39,481 nucleotides of DNA from Bacillus sp. RO1 (GTDB lineage Bacteria > Bacillota > Bacilli > Bacillales > Bacillaceae_I), in NCBI RefSeq assembly GCF_012524115.1, contig NZ_JAAZWB010000028.1:1-39481 (forward strand). The letters are read 5' to 3'. This document shows positions 1-10,446 of the stretch, piece after piece. The notes below the pieces were generated by a model. The model saw nothing but the letters and a program-made list of their open reading frames with translations, ran no database searches and was not told the DNA's origin. Position 1 is the first letter of the stretch. Every line of letters starts with the position of its first letter. The translations under genes were made by a program, and so were the position numbers.

Positions 1-402
1 ACCTCAGTGACGAGGAAAAAGGAGAAGAGAGGTCCTCATGGTGGTGATGAAGACCTCAGTGACGAGGAAAAAGGAGAAGAGAGGTTCTCATGGTGGTTAT
101 GAAGACCTCAGTGACGAGGAAAAAGGAGAAGAGAGGTTCTCATGGAGGTTATGAAGACCTCAGTGACGAGGAAAAAGGAGAAGAGAGGTCCTCATGGTGG
201 CTATGAAGACCTCAGTGACGAGGAAAAAAGGAGAAGAGAGGTTCTCATGGTGGTGATGAAGACCTCAGTGACGAGGAAAAAGGAGAAGAGAGGTTCTCAT
301 GGTGGCTATGAAGACCTCAGTGACGAAGAAAAAGGAGAAGAGAGGTTCTCATGGAGGTTATGAAGACCTCAGTGACGAGGAAAAAGGGGAGAGAGGTCTT
401 CA
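1..402. repeat. 52-bp tandem repeat array, left copy
   Basis: About 7.7 direct copies of a 52-bp unit, continuing beyond the left window edge. The landmark ACCTCAGTGACGA recurs at 1, 53, 105, 157, 209, 262, 314 and 366, so the period is 52 with one 53 step caused by an extra A. Units differ by a few substitutions (GGTCCTCAT versus GGTTCTCAT; GTGGTG, GTGGTT, GAGGTT, GTGGCT). Each unit holds an inverted repeat of 11-base arms, GAGGTCCTCAT and ATGAAGACCTC, around a 7-base loop with one mismatch. The period is not a multiple of three and I see no convincing gene in it. It is homologous to the arrays at 26873-27387 and 39146-39358. Confidence 0.95.
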
Positions 403-654
403 CTTTCATACAATGAAATTCCATTGAAATGGTCAAGGATGAAGCGTAAAGATTCTGGCATTATATCACAGCATCTGGGACCATGATTTCATTTTGGCAG
501 TTACTCGAGGGTAAGTGCTTTTTTTTCTGTGATTAAAATTTCCTTTATACTCATGGTTAATATTCCTAAATATGGTCAAACTAAAAAAGGATAAGATCAA
601 TAAATAGTTGGGATAGAAATTAAACTAATGAGAATGTGAGGGGGCAATGTAACA
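403..654. other. intergenic region upstream of bofC
   Basis: About 250 bases of AT-rich DNA between the left array and bofC. No gene-sized reading frame with a ribosome-binding site was seen. In B. subtilis bofC is transcribed in the forespore by sigma-G, so a sporulation promoter is expected here, but I could not pick a convincing -10/-35 pair by eye. Confidence 0.5.
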
Positions 655-1221
655 ATGATACCCATCATACTTAAAAAGTGGATCCTACTGGTAGTTGTCT
701 TCGTTGCCGCATCTGGATTGCTTTATACGTTTGCCACTTATGAAGGTGCAGCAGATGAGAATGAATATGTGGATGAAGAAGTACTTGAGGATGCGTTTGA
801 AGTAAACGGTCCATTGACATTGAAGGTTGTGTTGGAACGAATCTATCTCGATGGCGAGGTTAGTGAGGAAATTCTGGATGAGACCGTTTGGGCAATGGAG
901 GACTTTTGGGCTCAATACGAGGATTGGCAGGTTATAGACCTGGATGGAGAACAAGTTGTGTTTCAACAATATATTGATGACATATCACCTTTATTGAAAT
1001 CCAATGGATACTTTGGAATCTCTGATGATGGAATTCTTACCATATATGAGGGAAAGCCAACAGAGGCATCCAAGATTATACAATCCTTTTTCCAGATTGA
1101 TGTAGGAAAACTGGAAAGCCACCAGCACGAGCAATTAAAAGGTGGAATTAAAGTGGGAACCAAAGATGATTATGTGCAAGTATTGGAGACCTTCAAGCCT
1201 TATACGACCAAAAAACAATAA
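655..1221 (+). CDS. bofC: BofC, bypass-of-forespore checkpoint protein
   Basis: A 188-residue exported protein. In B. subtilis BofC is made in the forespore and acts in the intermembrane space on the SpoIVB protease, which triggers pro-sigma-K processing in the mother cell. An N-terminal hydrophobic segment (about residues 8-27) fits a signal peptide or anchor. The segment around residues 52-72 (GPLTLKVVLERIYLDGEVSE) is the family's recognisable stretch. The ATG lies downstream of a GAGGGGG ribosome-binding site. The gene sits directly upstream of ruvA, as in B. subtilis, and ends in its own terminator, so it is probably monocistronic. Identification rests on remembered family similarity and gene order. 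Confidence 0.9.
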   Translation: MIPIILKKWILLVVVFVAASGLLYTFATYEGAADENEYVDEEVLEDAFEVNGPLTLKVVLERIYLDGEVSEEILDETVWAMEDFWAQYEDWQVIDLDGEQVVFQQYIDDISPLLKSNGYFGISDDGILTIYEGKPTEASKIIQSFFQIDVGKLESHQHEQLKGGIKVGTKDDYVQVLETFKPYTTKKQ

Positions 1222-1250
1222 ACAGGCCGGCATCTTGCTGGTCTGTTTTT
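1220..1250 (+). terminator. rho-independent terminator after bofC
   Basis: Arms ACAGGCCGGCA (1222-1232) and TGCTGGTCTGT (1236-1246) pair over 11 positions with two G-U wobbles, followed by a T run. It starts at the bofC stop codon and separates bofC from ruvAB. Confidence 0.9.
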
Positions 1251-1389
1251 CGCATTGGTCCGTGTCATGGTTAATTTACCTTAACAATTGTACTAAAATA
1301 TGCTATCTTTTTCTTTTGAGCCGATAGTTTCTTCTATTCATGGTAAAATGGAGAGTAGAAGTTGAACGAAAAAGGAGAGTATTTCTACG

Positions 1390-2001
1390 TTGATCGATTT
1401 TATTAGAGGTTTTGTCGAATACGTGTCACCGGAACATGTTGTGGTGGAAGTGATGGGAGTGGGTTATCAGGTGAATGCGCCAAACCCTTTCATCTATCAA
1501 GTGGACCGCGACAAAGAAGTGACCATTTATACATATCAACATGTCAGGGAAGATATTTTGGCCCTATATGGGTTTAAAACGAGAGAAGATAAAAATCTGT
1601 TTATGAAGCTTTTGAACGTTACAGGCATTGGTCCAAAAGGGGCACTTGCCATTTTAGCATCTGGTCAGCCCGCACAGGTGGTTCATGCCATAGAAAATGA
1701 GGACGAAAAATTCCTCGTCAAATTCCCGGGTGTGGGAAAGAAAACAGCAAGACAAATCATATTAGACCTAAAGGGTAAGCTGAACGACCTTGTACCTAGT
1801 GCTTTCCCAGATCTTTTTCAGCCTGATGTAGAAGTAAATGTCACGACCTCTTCCAGTTCTGCATTGGATGAAGCATTAGAGGCATTGAAAGTATTAGGTT
1901 ATGGTGACCGGGAAATCAAAAAAATTGTCCCTGCATTGAAAAAAGAAGACCTATCTACAGATCAATATGTAAAAAGAGCATTACAGCTCCTCTTGAAATA
2001 A
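1390..2001 (+). CDS. ruvA: Holliday junction branch migration protein RuvA
   Basis: Binds Holliday junctions as a tetramer and loads the RuvB motor for branch migration in recombinational repair. It has 203 residues, close to the usual length of about 200. It shows the N-terminal OB-fold (about 1-62), tandem helix-hairpin-helix elements (VTGIGPKGA near 77 and FPGVGKKTA near 112) and a C-terminal RuvB-contacting domain with [14 protein letters not shown] near 176. The start is TTG, chosen because AAAAAGGAGAG lies just upstream and the family's N-terminus begins there. It is followed 40 bases later by ruvB, so the two are co-transcribed. Confidence 0.97.
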   Translation: MIDFIRGFVEYVSPEHVVVEVMGVGYQVNAPNPFIYQVDRDKEVTIYTYQHVREDILALYGFKTREDKNLFMKLLNVTGIGPKGALAILASGQPAQVVHAIENEDEKFLVKFPGVGKKTARQIILDLKGKLNDLVPSAFPDLFQPDVEVNVTTSSSSALDEALEALKVLGYGDREIKKIVPALKKEDLSTDQYVKRALQLLLK

Positions 2002-2041
2002 TATGGGACTTTATACTCTGACTTAGGAAAGGGGGAACCAC

Positions 2042-3046
2042 ATGATGGATGATCGCATGGTTTCACAGGATGCAACCTTGGAGGAGCATTCTTTAGAATA
2101 TAGTTTAAGGCCACAAACCCTGCAGCAATATATTGGACAAGATAAAGTGAAGGAAAACCTGGAAGTGTTTATACAAGCGGCAAAAATGCGCCAGGAAACC
2201 TTGGATCATGTCCTGCTATACGGACCTCCCGGACTTGGGAAAACGACGCTTGCAGCTATCATAGCGAATGAGATGGGAGTGCAACTTCGCACCACCGCAG
2301 GACCTGCCATTGAACGTCCAGGCGACCTTGCAGCAATTTTGTCTGCATTAGAACCTGGTGATGTCCTTTTCATTGATGAAATTCACCGTCTTCATCGTTC
2401 CATCGAAGAGGTTCTATATCCTGCAATGGAGGATTTCTGCCTGGATATCGTGATAGGGAAGGGACCAACCTCAAAATCTGTCCGTCTTGATCTTCCTCCT
2501 TTCACGCTTGTCGGTGCTACTACAAGAGTGGGCTTACTAACAGCGCCTCTTAGAGACCGTTTTGGGGTACTGAGCAGGTTGGAGTATTATAACGAAGAGC
2601 AGTTAATGGAAATATGCCTGCGCACTGCACAGATCCTGGAGATCGGATTACAGCAGGATGCAGCTATCGAGATAAGCAGAAGAGCAAGGGGAACCCCGCG
2701 TATTGCTAATCGGCTATTGCGAAGGGTGAGGGATTTTGCCCAAGTTTTAGGTAAGGATACAATTAGTGTTTCTCTAGCAAAAGAAGCGTTAGATCGCTTG
2801 CAGGTAGATAAACTTGGATTAGATCATATCGACCACAAGCTGCTGATGGGCATCATTGAAAAGTTCCGTGGTGGTCCGGTTGGAGTGGATACTATCGCAG
2901 CAACCATTGGAGAAGAATCCCATACTATTGAAGATGTGTATGAGCCATACCTCTTGCAAATTGGATTTCTCCAACGAACTCCACGCGGCCGGGTCGTGAC
3001 AGACTTAGTGTACCGTCATTTCAATATGGAGGTGCCAAAAGAATAA
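2042..3046 (+). CDS. ruvB: Holliday junction ATP-dependent helicase RuvB
   Basis: The hexameric AAA+ motor that drives branch migration with RuvA. It has 334 residues, the normal length. The Walker A motif GPPGLGKTT is at 61-69, Walker B FIDEIHRL near 110-117 and sensor I GATTR near 160, with a C-terminal winged-helix domain (from about 255). Two adjacent ATGs (2042 and 2045) follow an AAAGGGGG ribosome-binding site; either could start. The stop codon overlaps the ATG of the next gene by one base, which implies translational coupling. Confidence 0.98.
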   Translation: MMDDRMVSQDATLEEHSLEYSLRPQTLQQYIGQDKVKENLEVFIQAAKMRQETLDHVLLYGPPGLGKTTLAAIIANEMGVQLRTTAGPAIERPGDLAAILSALEPGDVLFIDEIHRLHRSIEEVLYPAMEDFCLDIVIGKGPTSKSVRLDLPPFTLVGATTRVGLLTAPLRDRFGVLSRLEYYNEEQLMEICLRTAQILEIGLQQDAAIEISRRARGTPRIANRLLRRVRDFAQVLGKDTISVSLAKEALDRLQVDKLGLDHIDHKLLMGIIEKFRGGPVGVDTIAATIGEESHTIEDVYEPYLLQIGFLQRTPRGRVVTDLVYRHFNMEVPKE

Positions 3047-3243
3047 TGGAACTGCCTAAAATGCTGATGGTAATTGGAGCGGTGCTTTTAATCGTAGGAT
3101 TTCTCTGGCAAGTGGTCGGCAAAATCCCAGGAGACATTGTTGTGAAAAAAGGCAATGTAACCTTCTTCTTCCCAATCGTAACATCCATCATCATCAGTAT
3201 CGTACTAAGTCTTATTTTTTACTTTATTGGCCGATTTAGATAA
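3046..3243 (+). CDS. DUF2905 family small membrane protein
   Basis: A 65-residue protein with two predicted membrane helices (about 5-23 and 42-62) joined by a short loop containing GKIPGDIVVKKGNVTFFFP, the recognisable core of DUF2905. Function is unknown. Its start codon shares one base with the ruvB stop. In many Bacillaceae a gene of this family lies between ruvB and queA, so this is a conserved small passenger of the operon and not a chance frame. Confidence 0.85.
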   Translation: MELPKMLMVIGAVLLIVGFLWQVVGKIPGDIVVKKGNVTFFFPIVTSIIISIVLSLIFYFIGRFR

Positions 3244-3251
3244 AAGAGAAT

Positions 3252-3607
3252 CCACCTGTAGACTGAAGCGCAAGGTGTGAGACTCCAGCGATGGAACGGT
3301 AGGTTTAGACCCTGTAGGCGAAGGAAGCCACTGAAAAACTGAATAATCATGTACTTAGTGATTTCTAGCTGTGGATTGGAGCAAAAGGCGAAGACTCCTG
3401 AGGGAGATAGCGGTACCTTGAGACCCCGCAGCAAAGCGAGGAGGCTCAAGCACCGCCCCTAGGAAAGCGAAGCCATTTGCGGAAATCCACAGCGGTGTCT
3501 GAACAACACCTTAATTTTAGATACTTTTTCAGTGGTTTCTAACTTTGCGAGGAGGCTCAAGCACCGTCCTCTGGATAAGCGAACACCTGGAACGAAAGGA
3601 TACAGGT
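3252..3607 (+). repeat. degraded structured intergenic repeat, split by a second copy
   Basis: The outer arms CACCTGTA (3252-3259) and TACAGGTG (3600-3607) are perfect reverse complements. The 5' part (to about 3330) and 3' part (from about 3541, GCGAGGAGGCTCAAGCACCG) look like two halves of the element described at 33528-33651. Between the halves lies a complete copy at 3368-3493. This explains the 414-base gap between the DUF2905 gene and queA; no gene is seen there. Confidence 0.75.
3368..3493 (+). repeat. structured intergenic repeat, full copy (ruvB-queA interval)
   Basis: Terminal arms GCTGTGGATT and AATCCACAGC are a perfect 10-bp inverted repeat. Inside are GAAGACTCCTGAGGG, TTGAGACCCC, GAGGAGGCTCAAGCACCG and GGAAAGCGAAGCC. 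CTTGAG and CTCAAG can pair around GACCCC. The copy is closest to the one at 7005-7132. From memory, similar elements are widespread between genes in Bacillus genomes; whether they act as RNA or DNA is not known to me. Confidence 0.9.
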
Positions 3608-3657
3608 GTTAAAGTAGACTCTATGATATAAGAAAGCAAACAAGAAAAGGTGACACT

Positions 3658-4686
3658 ATGAAGATAGATTTATTTGATTTCCATTTACCAGAAGAACTAA
3701 TTGCACAAACTCCACTAGAACAAAGAGAAGCATCGCGCCTAATGGTACTTAACAAACAAACCGGGGAACTAACGCATGAACCTACTTTCCGCTCCATCTT
3801 GGACTACGTAAATGAAGGAGATTGCCTTGTCCTAAATGATACAAGAGTATTGCCTGCTCGTCTTTTTGGCGTGAAAAGTGAAACAGGGGCAAAAATTGAA
3901 GTACTACTATTGAAACAAATAGAGGGTGACACATGGGAAACCCTCATTAAGCCTGCTAAACGTGTAAAAGAAGGCACTGTGGTATCCTTCGGTGATGGGC
4001 GTTTAACTGCCATTTGCACAGGCGAGAGCGAGCATGGCGGTAGAAAACTTGATTTCCGATATGATGGCATCTTTTACGAAGTATTAGATAGCTTAGGAGA
4101 AATGCCGCTACCTCCATATATCAAAGAACAACTAGAAGACCGCGACCGTTATCAGACTGTCTTTGCGAGGGAAACTGGTTCAGCTGCAGCTCCTACAGCA
4201 GGTCTCCATTTTACAGAAGAACTGCTAGATGCATTGAAGGATAAAGGAGTACACACTGCTTTCATTACCCTTCATGTAGGACTTGGAACATTCCGCCCAG
4301 TTAGCGTGGATTCCGTAGAAGAGCATGATATGCATGCAGAGTTTTATCAGATGTCAGAAGGCACTGCAAGACTTTTAAACGAAGTTCGCAGTAATGGTGG
4401 AAGAATCATCACAGTTGGCACCACTTCCACACGAACACTTGAAACGATTGCAAGAGATCATGGGGAGTTTAAAGAGGCGAACGGATGGACAAGCATATTC
4501 ATATACCCGGGTTATCAGTTTGCTGCCATTGACGGCATGATAACAAACTTCCACCTTCCAAAATCAACTCTAATCATGCTCGTAAGCGCACTTGCCGGCC
4601 GTGAACATGTTATGCACGCATATGAAGAAGCAGTTAAACAAAGATATCGCTTCTTCAGCTTTGGCGATGCAATGTTGATAGTATAA
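3658..4686 (+). CDS. queA: S-adenosylmethionine:tRNA ribosyltransferase-isomerase
   Basis: Transfers and isomerises the ribose of S-adenosylmethionine onto preQ1 at tRNA position 34, giving epoxyqueuosine. It has 342 residues, full length for the family. The N-terminus ([23 protein letters not shown]), the [14 protein letters not shown] segment near 60, the [14 protein letters not shown] core near 173 and [11 protein letters not shown] near 204 are the family landmarks. A GGTGA ribosome-binding site precedes the ATG. It acts just before tgt-linked steps in the same pathway; here one extra gene separates it from tgt. Confidence 0.97.
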   Translation: MKIDLFDFHLPEELIAQTPLEQREASRLMVLNKQTGELTHEPTFRSILDYVNEGDCLVLNDTRVLPARLFGVKSETGAKIEVLLLKQIEGDTWETLIKPAKRVKEGTVVSFGDGRLTAICTGESEHGGRKLDFRYDGIFYEVLDSLGEMPLPPYIKEQLEDRDRYQTVFARETGSAAAPTAGLHFTEELLDALKDKGVHTAFITLHVGLGTFRPVSVDSVEEHDMHAEFYQMSEGTARLLNEVRSNGGRIITVGTTSTRTLETIARDHGEFKEANGWTSIFIYPGYQFAAIDGMITNFHLPKSTLIMLVSALAGREHVMHAYEEAVKQRYRFFSFGDAMLIV

Positions 4687-4715
4687 TGGGACTCTTTTGA
4701 AGGGGAGCTGAAAGA

Positions 4716-6478
<1,763 letters not shown>

Positions 6479-6519
6479 AATCTCTTCCCATACATGACTG
6501 AGAAAGGAGGCGTTACAAC

Positions 6520-6783
6520 ATGGAAGGAATGGCTGGTGCTATTTTACCTTTAGTATTAATGTTTGCTATTTTCTACTTCTTGTTAATTCGCCCACAACAA
6601 AAGCGTCAAAAGCAAGTACGTGAAATGCAGACTAGCCTGCAAAAAGGGGACAAAGTTGTTACAATCGGTGGATTACACGGTATCGTGGATGCATTGGATG
6701 AAGACAAAATTGTCATCAAAGCAGGAGACGGATCTCGTCTTACATACGACCGTCAAGCGGTTAGAGACGTAGTTCAAGACTAA
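6520..6783 (+). CDS. yajC: preprotein translocase subunit YajC
   Basis: A small membrane protein associated with the SecDF accessory complex. It has 87 residues, with one N-terminal membrane helix (about 6-24), the FYFLLIRPQQKRQK signature directly after it, and a cytoplasmic domain with GDKVVTIGGLHGIV. GAAAGGAGG precedes the ATG. The pairing tgt-yajC is conserved in many bacteria. Its partner gene secDF is about 4 kb downstream. Confidence 0.96.
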   Translation: MEGMAGAILPLVLMFAIFYFLLIRPQQKRQKQVREMQTSLQKGDKVVTIGGLHGIVDALDEDKIVIKAGDGSRLTYDRQAVRDVVQD

Positions 6784-6789
6784 TGAATA

Positions 6790-6826
6790 AAGAGCATGAG
6801 CCCTGTTGGGTTCATGCTCTTTTTTA
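6790..6826 (+). terminator. rho-independent terminator after yajC
   Basis: AGAGCATGA (6791-6799) pairs with TCATGCTCT (6812-6820), extended inward by GCC/GGG with a wobble, and is followed by a run of six T. It ends the tgt-yajC transcript. Confidence 0.93.
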
Positions 6827-6850
6827 ATGAATAAGAAAGTATAAAAATTC

Positions 6851-6917
6851 AGTTGATTTCCGTTCCAGGCGCCTCGCTTGCCTGCGGGCGTTTACGCGCC
6901 TTCCACTTCAATCAACT
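6851..6917 (-). repeat. compact inverted copy of the structured repeat
   Basis: Read on the minus strand it opens with AGTTGATTGAAGTGGAAGG and closes with CTGGAACGGAAATCAACT, so AGTTGATT and AATCAACT form the terminal stem. It is only 67 bases long and lacks the central GAGACCCC and GAGGAGGCTC blocks. It lies in the gap between yajC and the yrzE-like gene, facing the full copy at 7005-7132. Confidence 0.7.
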
Positions 6918-7004
6918 TGGCGACTGCATTTAATTAGGGGGTGAAGGAGAGTATTTACCTGAGTTATCTTTAAGAACACTTACGTATGGTTCTAGTAATC
7001 TATA

Positions 7005-7132
7005 GCTGTTGATTGGAGCAAAAGGCGGAGACTCCTGAGGGAGATAGCGCTAGGTGGAGACCCCACAGGCGAAGCCGAGGAGGCTCCAGCAGTGCCCCTA
7101 GGAAAGCGGAGCCATTTGCGGAAATCAACAGC
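7005..7132 (+). repeat. structured intergenic repeat, full copy (yajC-yrzE interval)
   Basis: Terminal arms GCTGTTGATT and AATCAACAGC pair perfectly. The internal blocks GGAGACTCCTGAGGG, GTGGAGACCCC, GAGGAGGCTCCAG and GGAAAGCGGAGCC match the 3368-3493 copy. TGGAG/CTCCA here replaces TTGAG/CTCAA there, a paired change that keeps the internal stem. With the compact copy it accounts for the 405-base gap between yajC and the next gene. Confidence 0.9.
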
Positions 7133-7150
7133 GGAGAATAACCAAGCAAC

Positions 7151-7184
7151 TAAAAAAGGACCGGGCGGTTTTAGCCCGGTTTTA
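7151..7184 (-). terminator. terminator after the yrzE-like gene
   Basis: ACCGGGC and GCCCGGT form a stem around a short loop. On the minus strand the stem is followed by CCTTTTTTAG, giving the T run for the yrzE-like gene, which ends at 7189. The + strand also has a short T run, so it may work both ways. Confidence 0.85.
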
Positions 7185-7188
7185 CTTG

Positions 7189-7578
7189 CTAGGCCTTTGA
7201 TGTGTGCCCACCGCTGATGTTCACTCCGATAATACCTCCCAGAGCGGCTATCCCGATAAAGCCAAGGTGAAACAGCATTTGCTGTAGGGTAAACAAGGAA
7301 TCATTCCCTAAATACTGAAAAAGAAAAATGACAAGCGTGTAAGCACCGCCTGTTGCTCCGCCAAGCAGCCACCCTTTTTCTTTTCCTCTACCTCCTGAAA
7401 TAAATCCACCAATAAACAGCGTAATAAAAGATAAGGTCACAATAATCCATGCCACGCTAGTTTCTTGAAGCGAGGTAAAACGCAAAAGTAAAGAAAATAT
7501 AAAACTGATGAAAATCGCCAACATAAAAACGGTAATCAAGCCATACATGACAGCTAACCCAAGTCGTTTTGATTCCAT
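7189..7578 (-). CDS. yrzE: YrzE-like (TIGR04086 type) integral membrane protein
   Basis: About 129 residues with four hydrophobic helices and glycine-rich turns (GGFISGGRGKEKGWLLGGATGG in the middle, broken here as a loop between helices 2 and 3; GIIGVNISGG near the C-terminus). This pattern matches the TIGR04086/YrzE membrane family and the gene's place between yajC and DUF421/spoVB fits. Function is unknown. The frame is open further upstream; the start at 7578 (MESKRLGLAV) was chosen because GAAAGGGG lies just before it. A GTG two codons earlier is an alternative. Confidence 0.75.
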   Translation of the reverse strand: MESKRLGLAVMYGLITVFMLAIFISFIFSLLLRFTSLQETSVAWIIVTLSFITLFIGGFISGGRGKEKGWLLGGATGGAYTLVIFLFQYLGNDSLFTLQQMLFHLGFIGIAALGGIIGVNISGGHTSKA

Positions 7579-7710
7579 GCGCACATTTCCCCTTTCATAG
7601 TACATGCTAAGTAATACAAGCATATTCACCAGAGAGTCATTATAGAATATAAATATTTTTTGGGAGGAGACTAAAGATACTATTGTCTATTTTCAGGGGA
7701 GGTGGAAGTG

Positions 7711-8373
7711 ATGGAAGAATACATATTGATCATTGCAAGAACCATTTTTCTATATTTCCTTATCCTTTTCATCTTCCGTGTGATGGGAAAAAGAGAAATA
7801 GGTGAATTGAGTGTCTTGGACCTGGTCGTGTTTATCATGATTGCTGAAATGGCCGTCATGGCAATTGAAAATCCGAAAGACCCACTGATCCATTCGTTGC
7901 TTCCAATGTTTTTGTTAATGGGTATTCAGATTATCCTCGCCTTTGTATCGCTGAAAAGCGAACGAGTCAGAGATCTGATTGACGGAAAACCCAGTGTGAT
8001 CATAAATAACGGCAAGATAGATGAAGAAGCAATGAAGAAACAAAGATATAACTTTGATGACCTCCTTGTGCAGCTCAGAGAGAAGAATGTCAAAAATGTG
8101 GCAGATGTAGAGTTTGCCATTCTTGAACCTTCAGGAAAACTATCGGTATTTGAAAAAAAGAAGGAAGAGGGGACGTTGGCAAGCGGAGAAGAATCCATGA
8201 ACCTGCCGCTGGTTATGGATGGAGTCATCCAAGAAGAACATTTAAAAAATATCGGTAAAACGAATCTTTGGCTTAGACAACAACTCAGATCGCTTGGATA
8301 CAAAGATATCCAAAAAATTTCCTACTGTAGCTATGATCATGGAGTGTTTTTTATTGATCTGATTGATGAATAA
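7711..8373 (+). CDS. yrbG: DUF421 family membrane protein (YrbG-like)
   Basis: 220 residues. Three N-terminal membrane helices (roughly 3-22, 30-50, 58-78) are followed by a cytoplasmic domain with the DUF421 landmarks [20 protein letters not shown] (20-39) and, near residue 90, [13 protein letters not shown]. Related proteins such as YetF and YdfS act in spores or the membrane, but the exact job here is not known. GGGGAGGTGG precedes the ATG at 7711; GTG at 7702 is possible but would overlap the ribosome-binding site. It is convergent with spoVB. Confidence 0.85.
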   Translation: MEEYILIIARTIFLYFLILFIFRVMGKREIGELSVLDLVVFIMIAEMAVMAIENPKDPLIHSLLPMFLLMGIQIILAFVSLKSERVRDLIDGKPSVIINNGKIDEEAMKKQRYNFDDLLVQLREKNVKNVADVEFAILEPSGKLSVFEKKKEEGTLASGEESMNLPLVMDGVIQEEHLKNIGKTNLWLRQQLRSLGYKDIQKISYCSYDHGVFFIDLIDE

Positions 8374-8374
8374 T

Positions 8375-8418
8375 CCAAATGGGGTGTCCAGAATTAATAG
8401 TCAGACACCCCAAATTGG
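8375..8418. terminator. hairpin between convergent yrbG and spoVB
   Basis: GGGGTGTC (8381-8388) and GACACCCC (8404-8411) pair perfectly, with CCAA/TTGG outside. Neither side has a long T run, so it may be a weak bidirectional terminator. Confidence 0.65.
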
Positions 8419-8426
8419 TATACACG

Positions 8427-9983
8427 TTATCTCGCCAGCCACTTTTTCAAAAATGGAAGTCTTGCAAGTTCTTCTCTTTTTACTAATCCAAAAGCCAATA
8501 AAAGAACTAAATATAAAATACATGTCAGAATTATCATCAGACCACTCCGTTGTCCCACGCCAAAACCAAGCATAAAATGGTCGACCATCCACATTCCTGC
8601 GATTACGCATATCCCCATGGTAATCAAGCTTTTTACATAATCACGGATATATAGCGAATAGTTAAGAGCCTTCATAATGGTTGCCATATGCAATAAGGTG
8701 ACAAGCATCATTCCAATGACAATACCAAGTGCCGCACCCATGATCCCAAAAGCAGGCTTACTCGCCAAAACAAAGATAACAGCTGTTTTCACCGTCGCAC
8801 CAATGAAGCTGTTAATCATGGCTGCTTTTGCAAGGTCCAATGCCTGTAATGTGGCCTGCAGAGGTCCTTGGAAATAGTAAAATAAAAAGAATGGGGCCAT
8901 CACTTTTATATAAATAGCCGCTTTGCTGCTGCCATACATCAATAACATGATTGGCTCCGCATAAACGAAAAGAAGTACCACAGCTAGTCCACCTGTGACA
9001 AAGGAAAGCCTCAATGCTTGTTGTAGGCGATGCTCGATAAGGATGCTGTTTTTTTTAGCTGCCGCTTCACTAATGGCAGGAACGAGTGCAGTGGATAAGG
9101 AATAAGTAATAAAGGAAGGTAACATCATCAACGGAAGGGCAAATCCGACCAGTTCCCCGTACTGTTTAGTGGCCATGGCTGTAGCGACACCGGCAATAGC
9201 CAAGCTTTGTGCAACGACAATTGGTTCAAAAAACCAAGCAACAGATCCAATCATCCGGCTTCCTGTTGTAGGGAGGGCTATACGCATCAAGTCACGGAAT
9301 GTTTCTTTTCCTTCGCCAACATAGTTAAAAAACTTTCGACGAAGACGGAAGGATTTTTTATTTTTGAAAACAAAAAGCATATATAGCAAGGACATCAGTT
9401 CCCCTACAACTGCGGAAAGCATAGCGCCTGCTGCTGCATATTCAATCCCGTATGGGAGCAATGCTTTTGTACAAGCGGCAACTAAGGAAATCCGGACCAC
9501 CTGTTCAATGACTTGTGAAATGGCGGATGGTTTCATATTCTGCCTACCTTGGAAATAGCCTCGAAGGACAGATGAGATCGCAATAATCGGAACAACAGGT
9601 GCAATAGCCATCAATGGGTAATAGGTTCTTGGGTCTGTAAATAAATGATTAGATAAGTAAGGAGCGAGGAGAATCATGGCGGGAGTGAAGACAATGCTGA
9701 GCGCTCCAGTCGTGGCAAGGGATACGACCAAAATCTTTTTGATTTTACGGTGATTCCCTTGGGCTTCTGCCTCTGCGACCAATTTGGAAATGGCAACAGG
9801 CAAGCCAAGTTGGGTAATAGTTATGGTAAGTACAAGGGTAGGAACCGCCATCATATAAAGTCCCACGCCTTCTTCTCCGATAAACCTTGCTACTACAATC
9901 CGGTTGACAAAACCTAAAACCCTTGTGATCAACCCGGCAATTATTAAAATCAAGGTTCCTCTTAAAAATGTTTGCTTTGTCAT
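8427..9983 (-). CDS. spoVB: stage V sporulation protein B, MurJ/MOP-type flippase
   Basis: 518 residues of mostly hydrophobic sequence with about 14 membrane helices, in the MOP superfamily (polysaccharide transporter and MATE relatives). The N-terminus (TLILIIAGLITRVLGFVNRI) and GLPVAISKLVAEAEAQGN near 60 are typical of SpoVB. In B. subtilis it is needed for spore cortex, where it probably flips lipid-linked peptidoglycan precursors into the intermembrane space. The ATG follows a purine-rich AAGGCAGGGAATGGG. It is divergent from comN, and B. subtilis has the same neighbourhood. Confidence 0.93.
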   Translation of the reverse strand: MTKQTFLRGTLILIIAGLITRVLGFVNRIVVARFIGEEGVGLYMMAVPTLVLTITITQLGLPVAISKLVAEAEAQGNHRKIKKILVVSLATTGALSIVFTPAMILLAPYLSNHLFTDPRTYYPLMAIAPVVPIIAISSVLRGYFQGRQNMKPSAISQVIEQVVRISLVAACTKALLPYGIEYAAAGAMLSAVVGELMSLLYMLFVFKNKKSFRLRRKFFNYVGEGKETFRDLMRIALPTTGSRMIGSVAWFFEPIVVAQSLAIAGVATAMATKQYGELVGFALPLMMLPSFITYSLSTALVPAISEAAAKKNSILIEHRLQQALRLSFVTGGLAVVLLFVYAEPIMLLMYGSSKAAIYIKVMAPFFLFYYFQGPLQATLQALDLAKAAMINSFIGATVKTAVIFVLASKPAFGIMGAALGIVIGMMLVTLLHMATIMKALNYSLYIRDYVKSLITMGICVIAGMWMVDHFMLGFGVGQRSGLMIILTCILYLVLLLAFGLVKREELARLPFLKKWLAR

Positions 9984-10150
9984 CCCATTCCCTGCCTTCT
10001 CAATTACTGACTTATCATATACAATTATCTATATGCACAAGAGTGGGCCAAGCATGACAAGTATTATCAAGGAGATAGTGAGAGGGAAAGAAGTGTTTCT
10101 GAAATAAGCCTTACAATGAAAGAGTGAATTGAATGGGGGTTCAATGAACA

Positions 10151-10432
10151 ATGAAAAAGGAAACCAATGAACATGCTTATGACCTTTTCCGGTACGACCT
10201 GAGGCCGATACTGCAAAGCAAGCTGGAGGAATTTCAACTTTTCGGCTATGACACCGTTTCAGAAGACGAATTGTGGGAATGCTTGACAAAAAAGAAATGG
10301 AAGCGTCCTGAAACCAAAAGACTGTTTGAACTAGTCAATGATGTGTACAGTTTATCGGTTACAGACTATATGAGTTACGTCACAATTGAAGCGTACAAAG
10401 CACCAAACTATTTTACCTCACAAAAAGATTAA
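10151..10432 (+). CDS. comN: post-transcriptional regulator ComN
   Basis: 93 residues, soluble and acidic/basic mixed, with no membrane segment. It matches the ComN (formerly YrzD) family, which in B. subtilis promotes comE mRNA accumulation and localisation to the division site. Landmarks are the N-terminal DLFRYDLRPILQSKLEEF and the central DELWECLTKKKWKRP followed by DYMSYVTIEAYK. The gene lies divergently from spoVB and upstream of secDF, as in B. subtilis. The start at 10151 follows TGGGGGTTC. Whether this host is competent cannot be told. Confidence 0.88.
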   Translation: MKKETNEHAYDLFRYDLRPILQSKLEEFQLFGYDTVSEDELWECLTKKKWKRPETKRLFELVNDVYSLSVTDYMSYVTIEAYKAPNYFTSQKD

Positions 10433-10446
10433 ATTTTCAGCAAAAA

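Noticed and set aside
142-363. Open frame of 73 codons through the left 52-bp array
   Set aside because: It follows a repeat whose length is not a multiple of three, so each unit is read in another frame; the openness comes from the base composition of the repeat. An AGAGG before the ATG occurs in every unit and proves nothing.
1-402. Possible CRISPR array
   Set aside because: Repeats are contiguous with no unique spacers and no cas genes are near. The same applies to the arrays at 26873 and 39146.
3219-3449. 76-codon minus-strand frame in the ruvB-queA gap
   Set aside because: It runs through the structured repeats and has no start signal.
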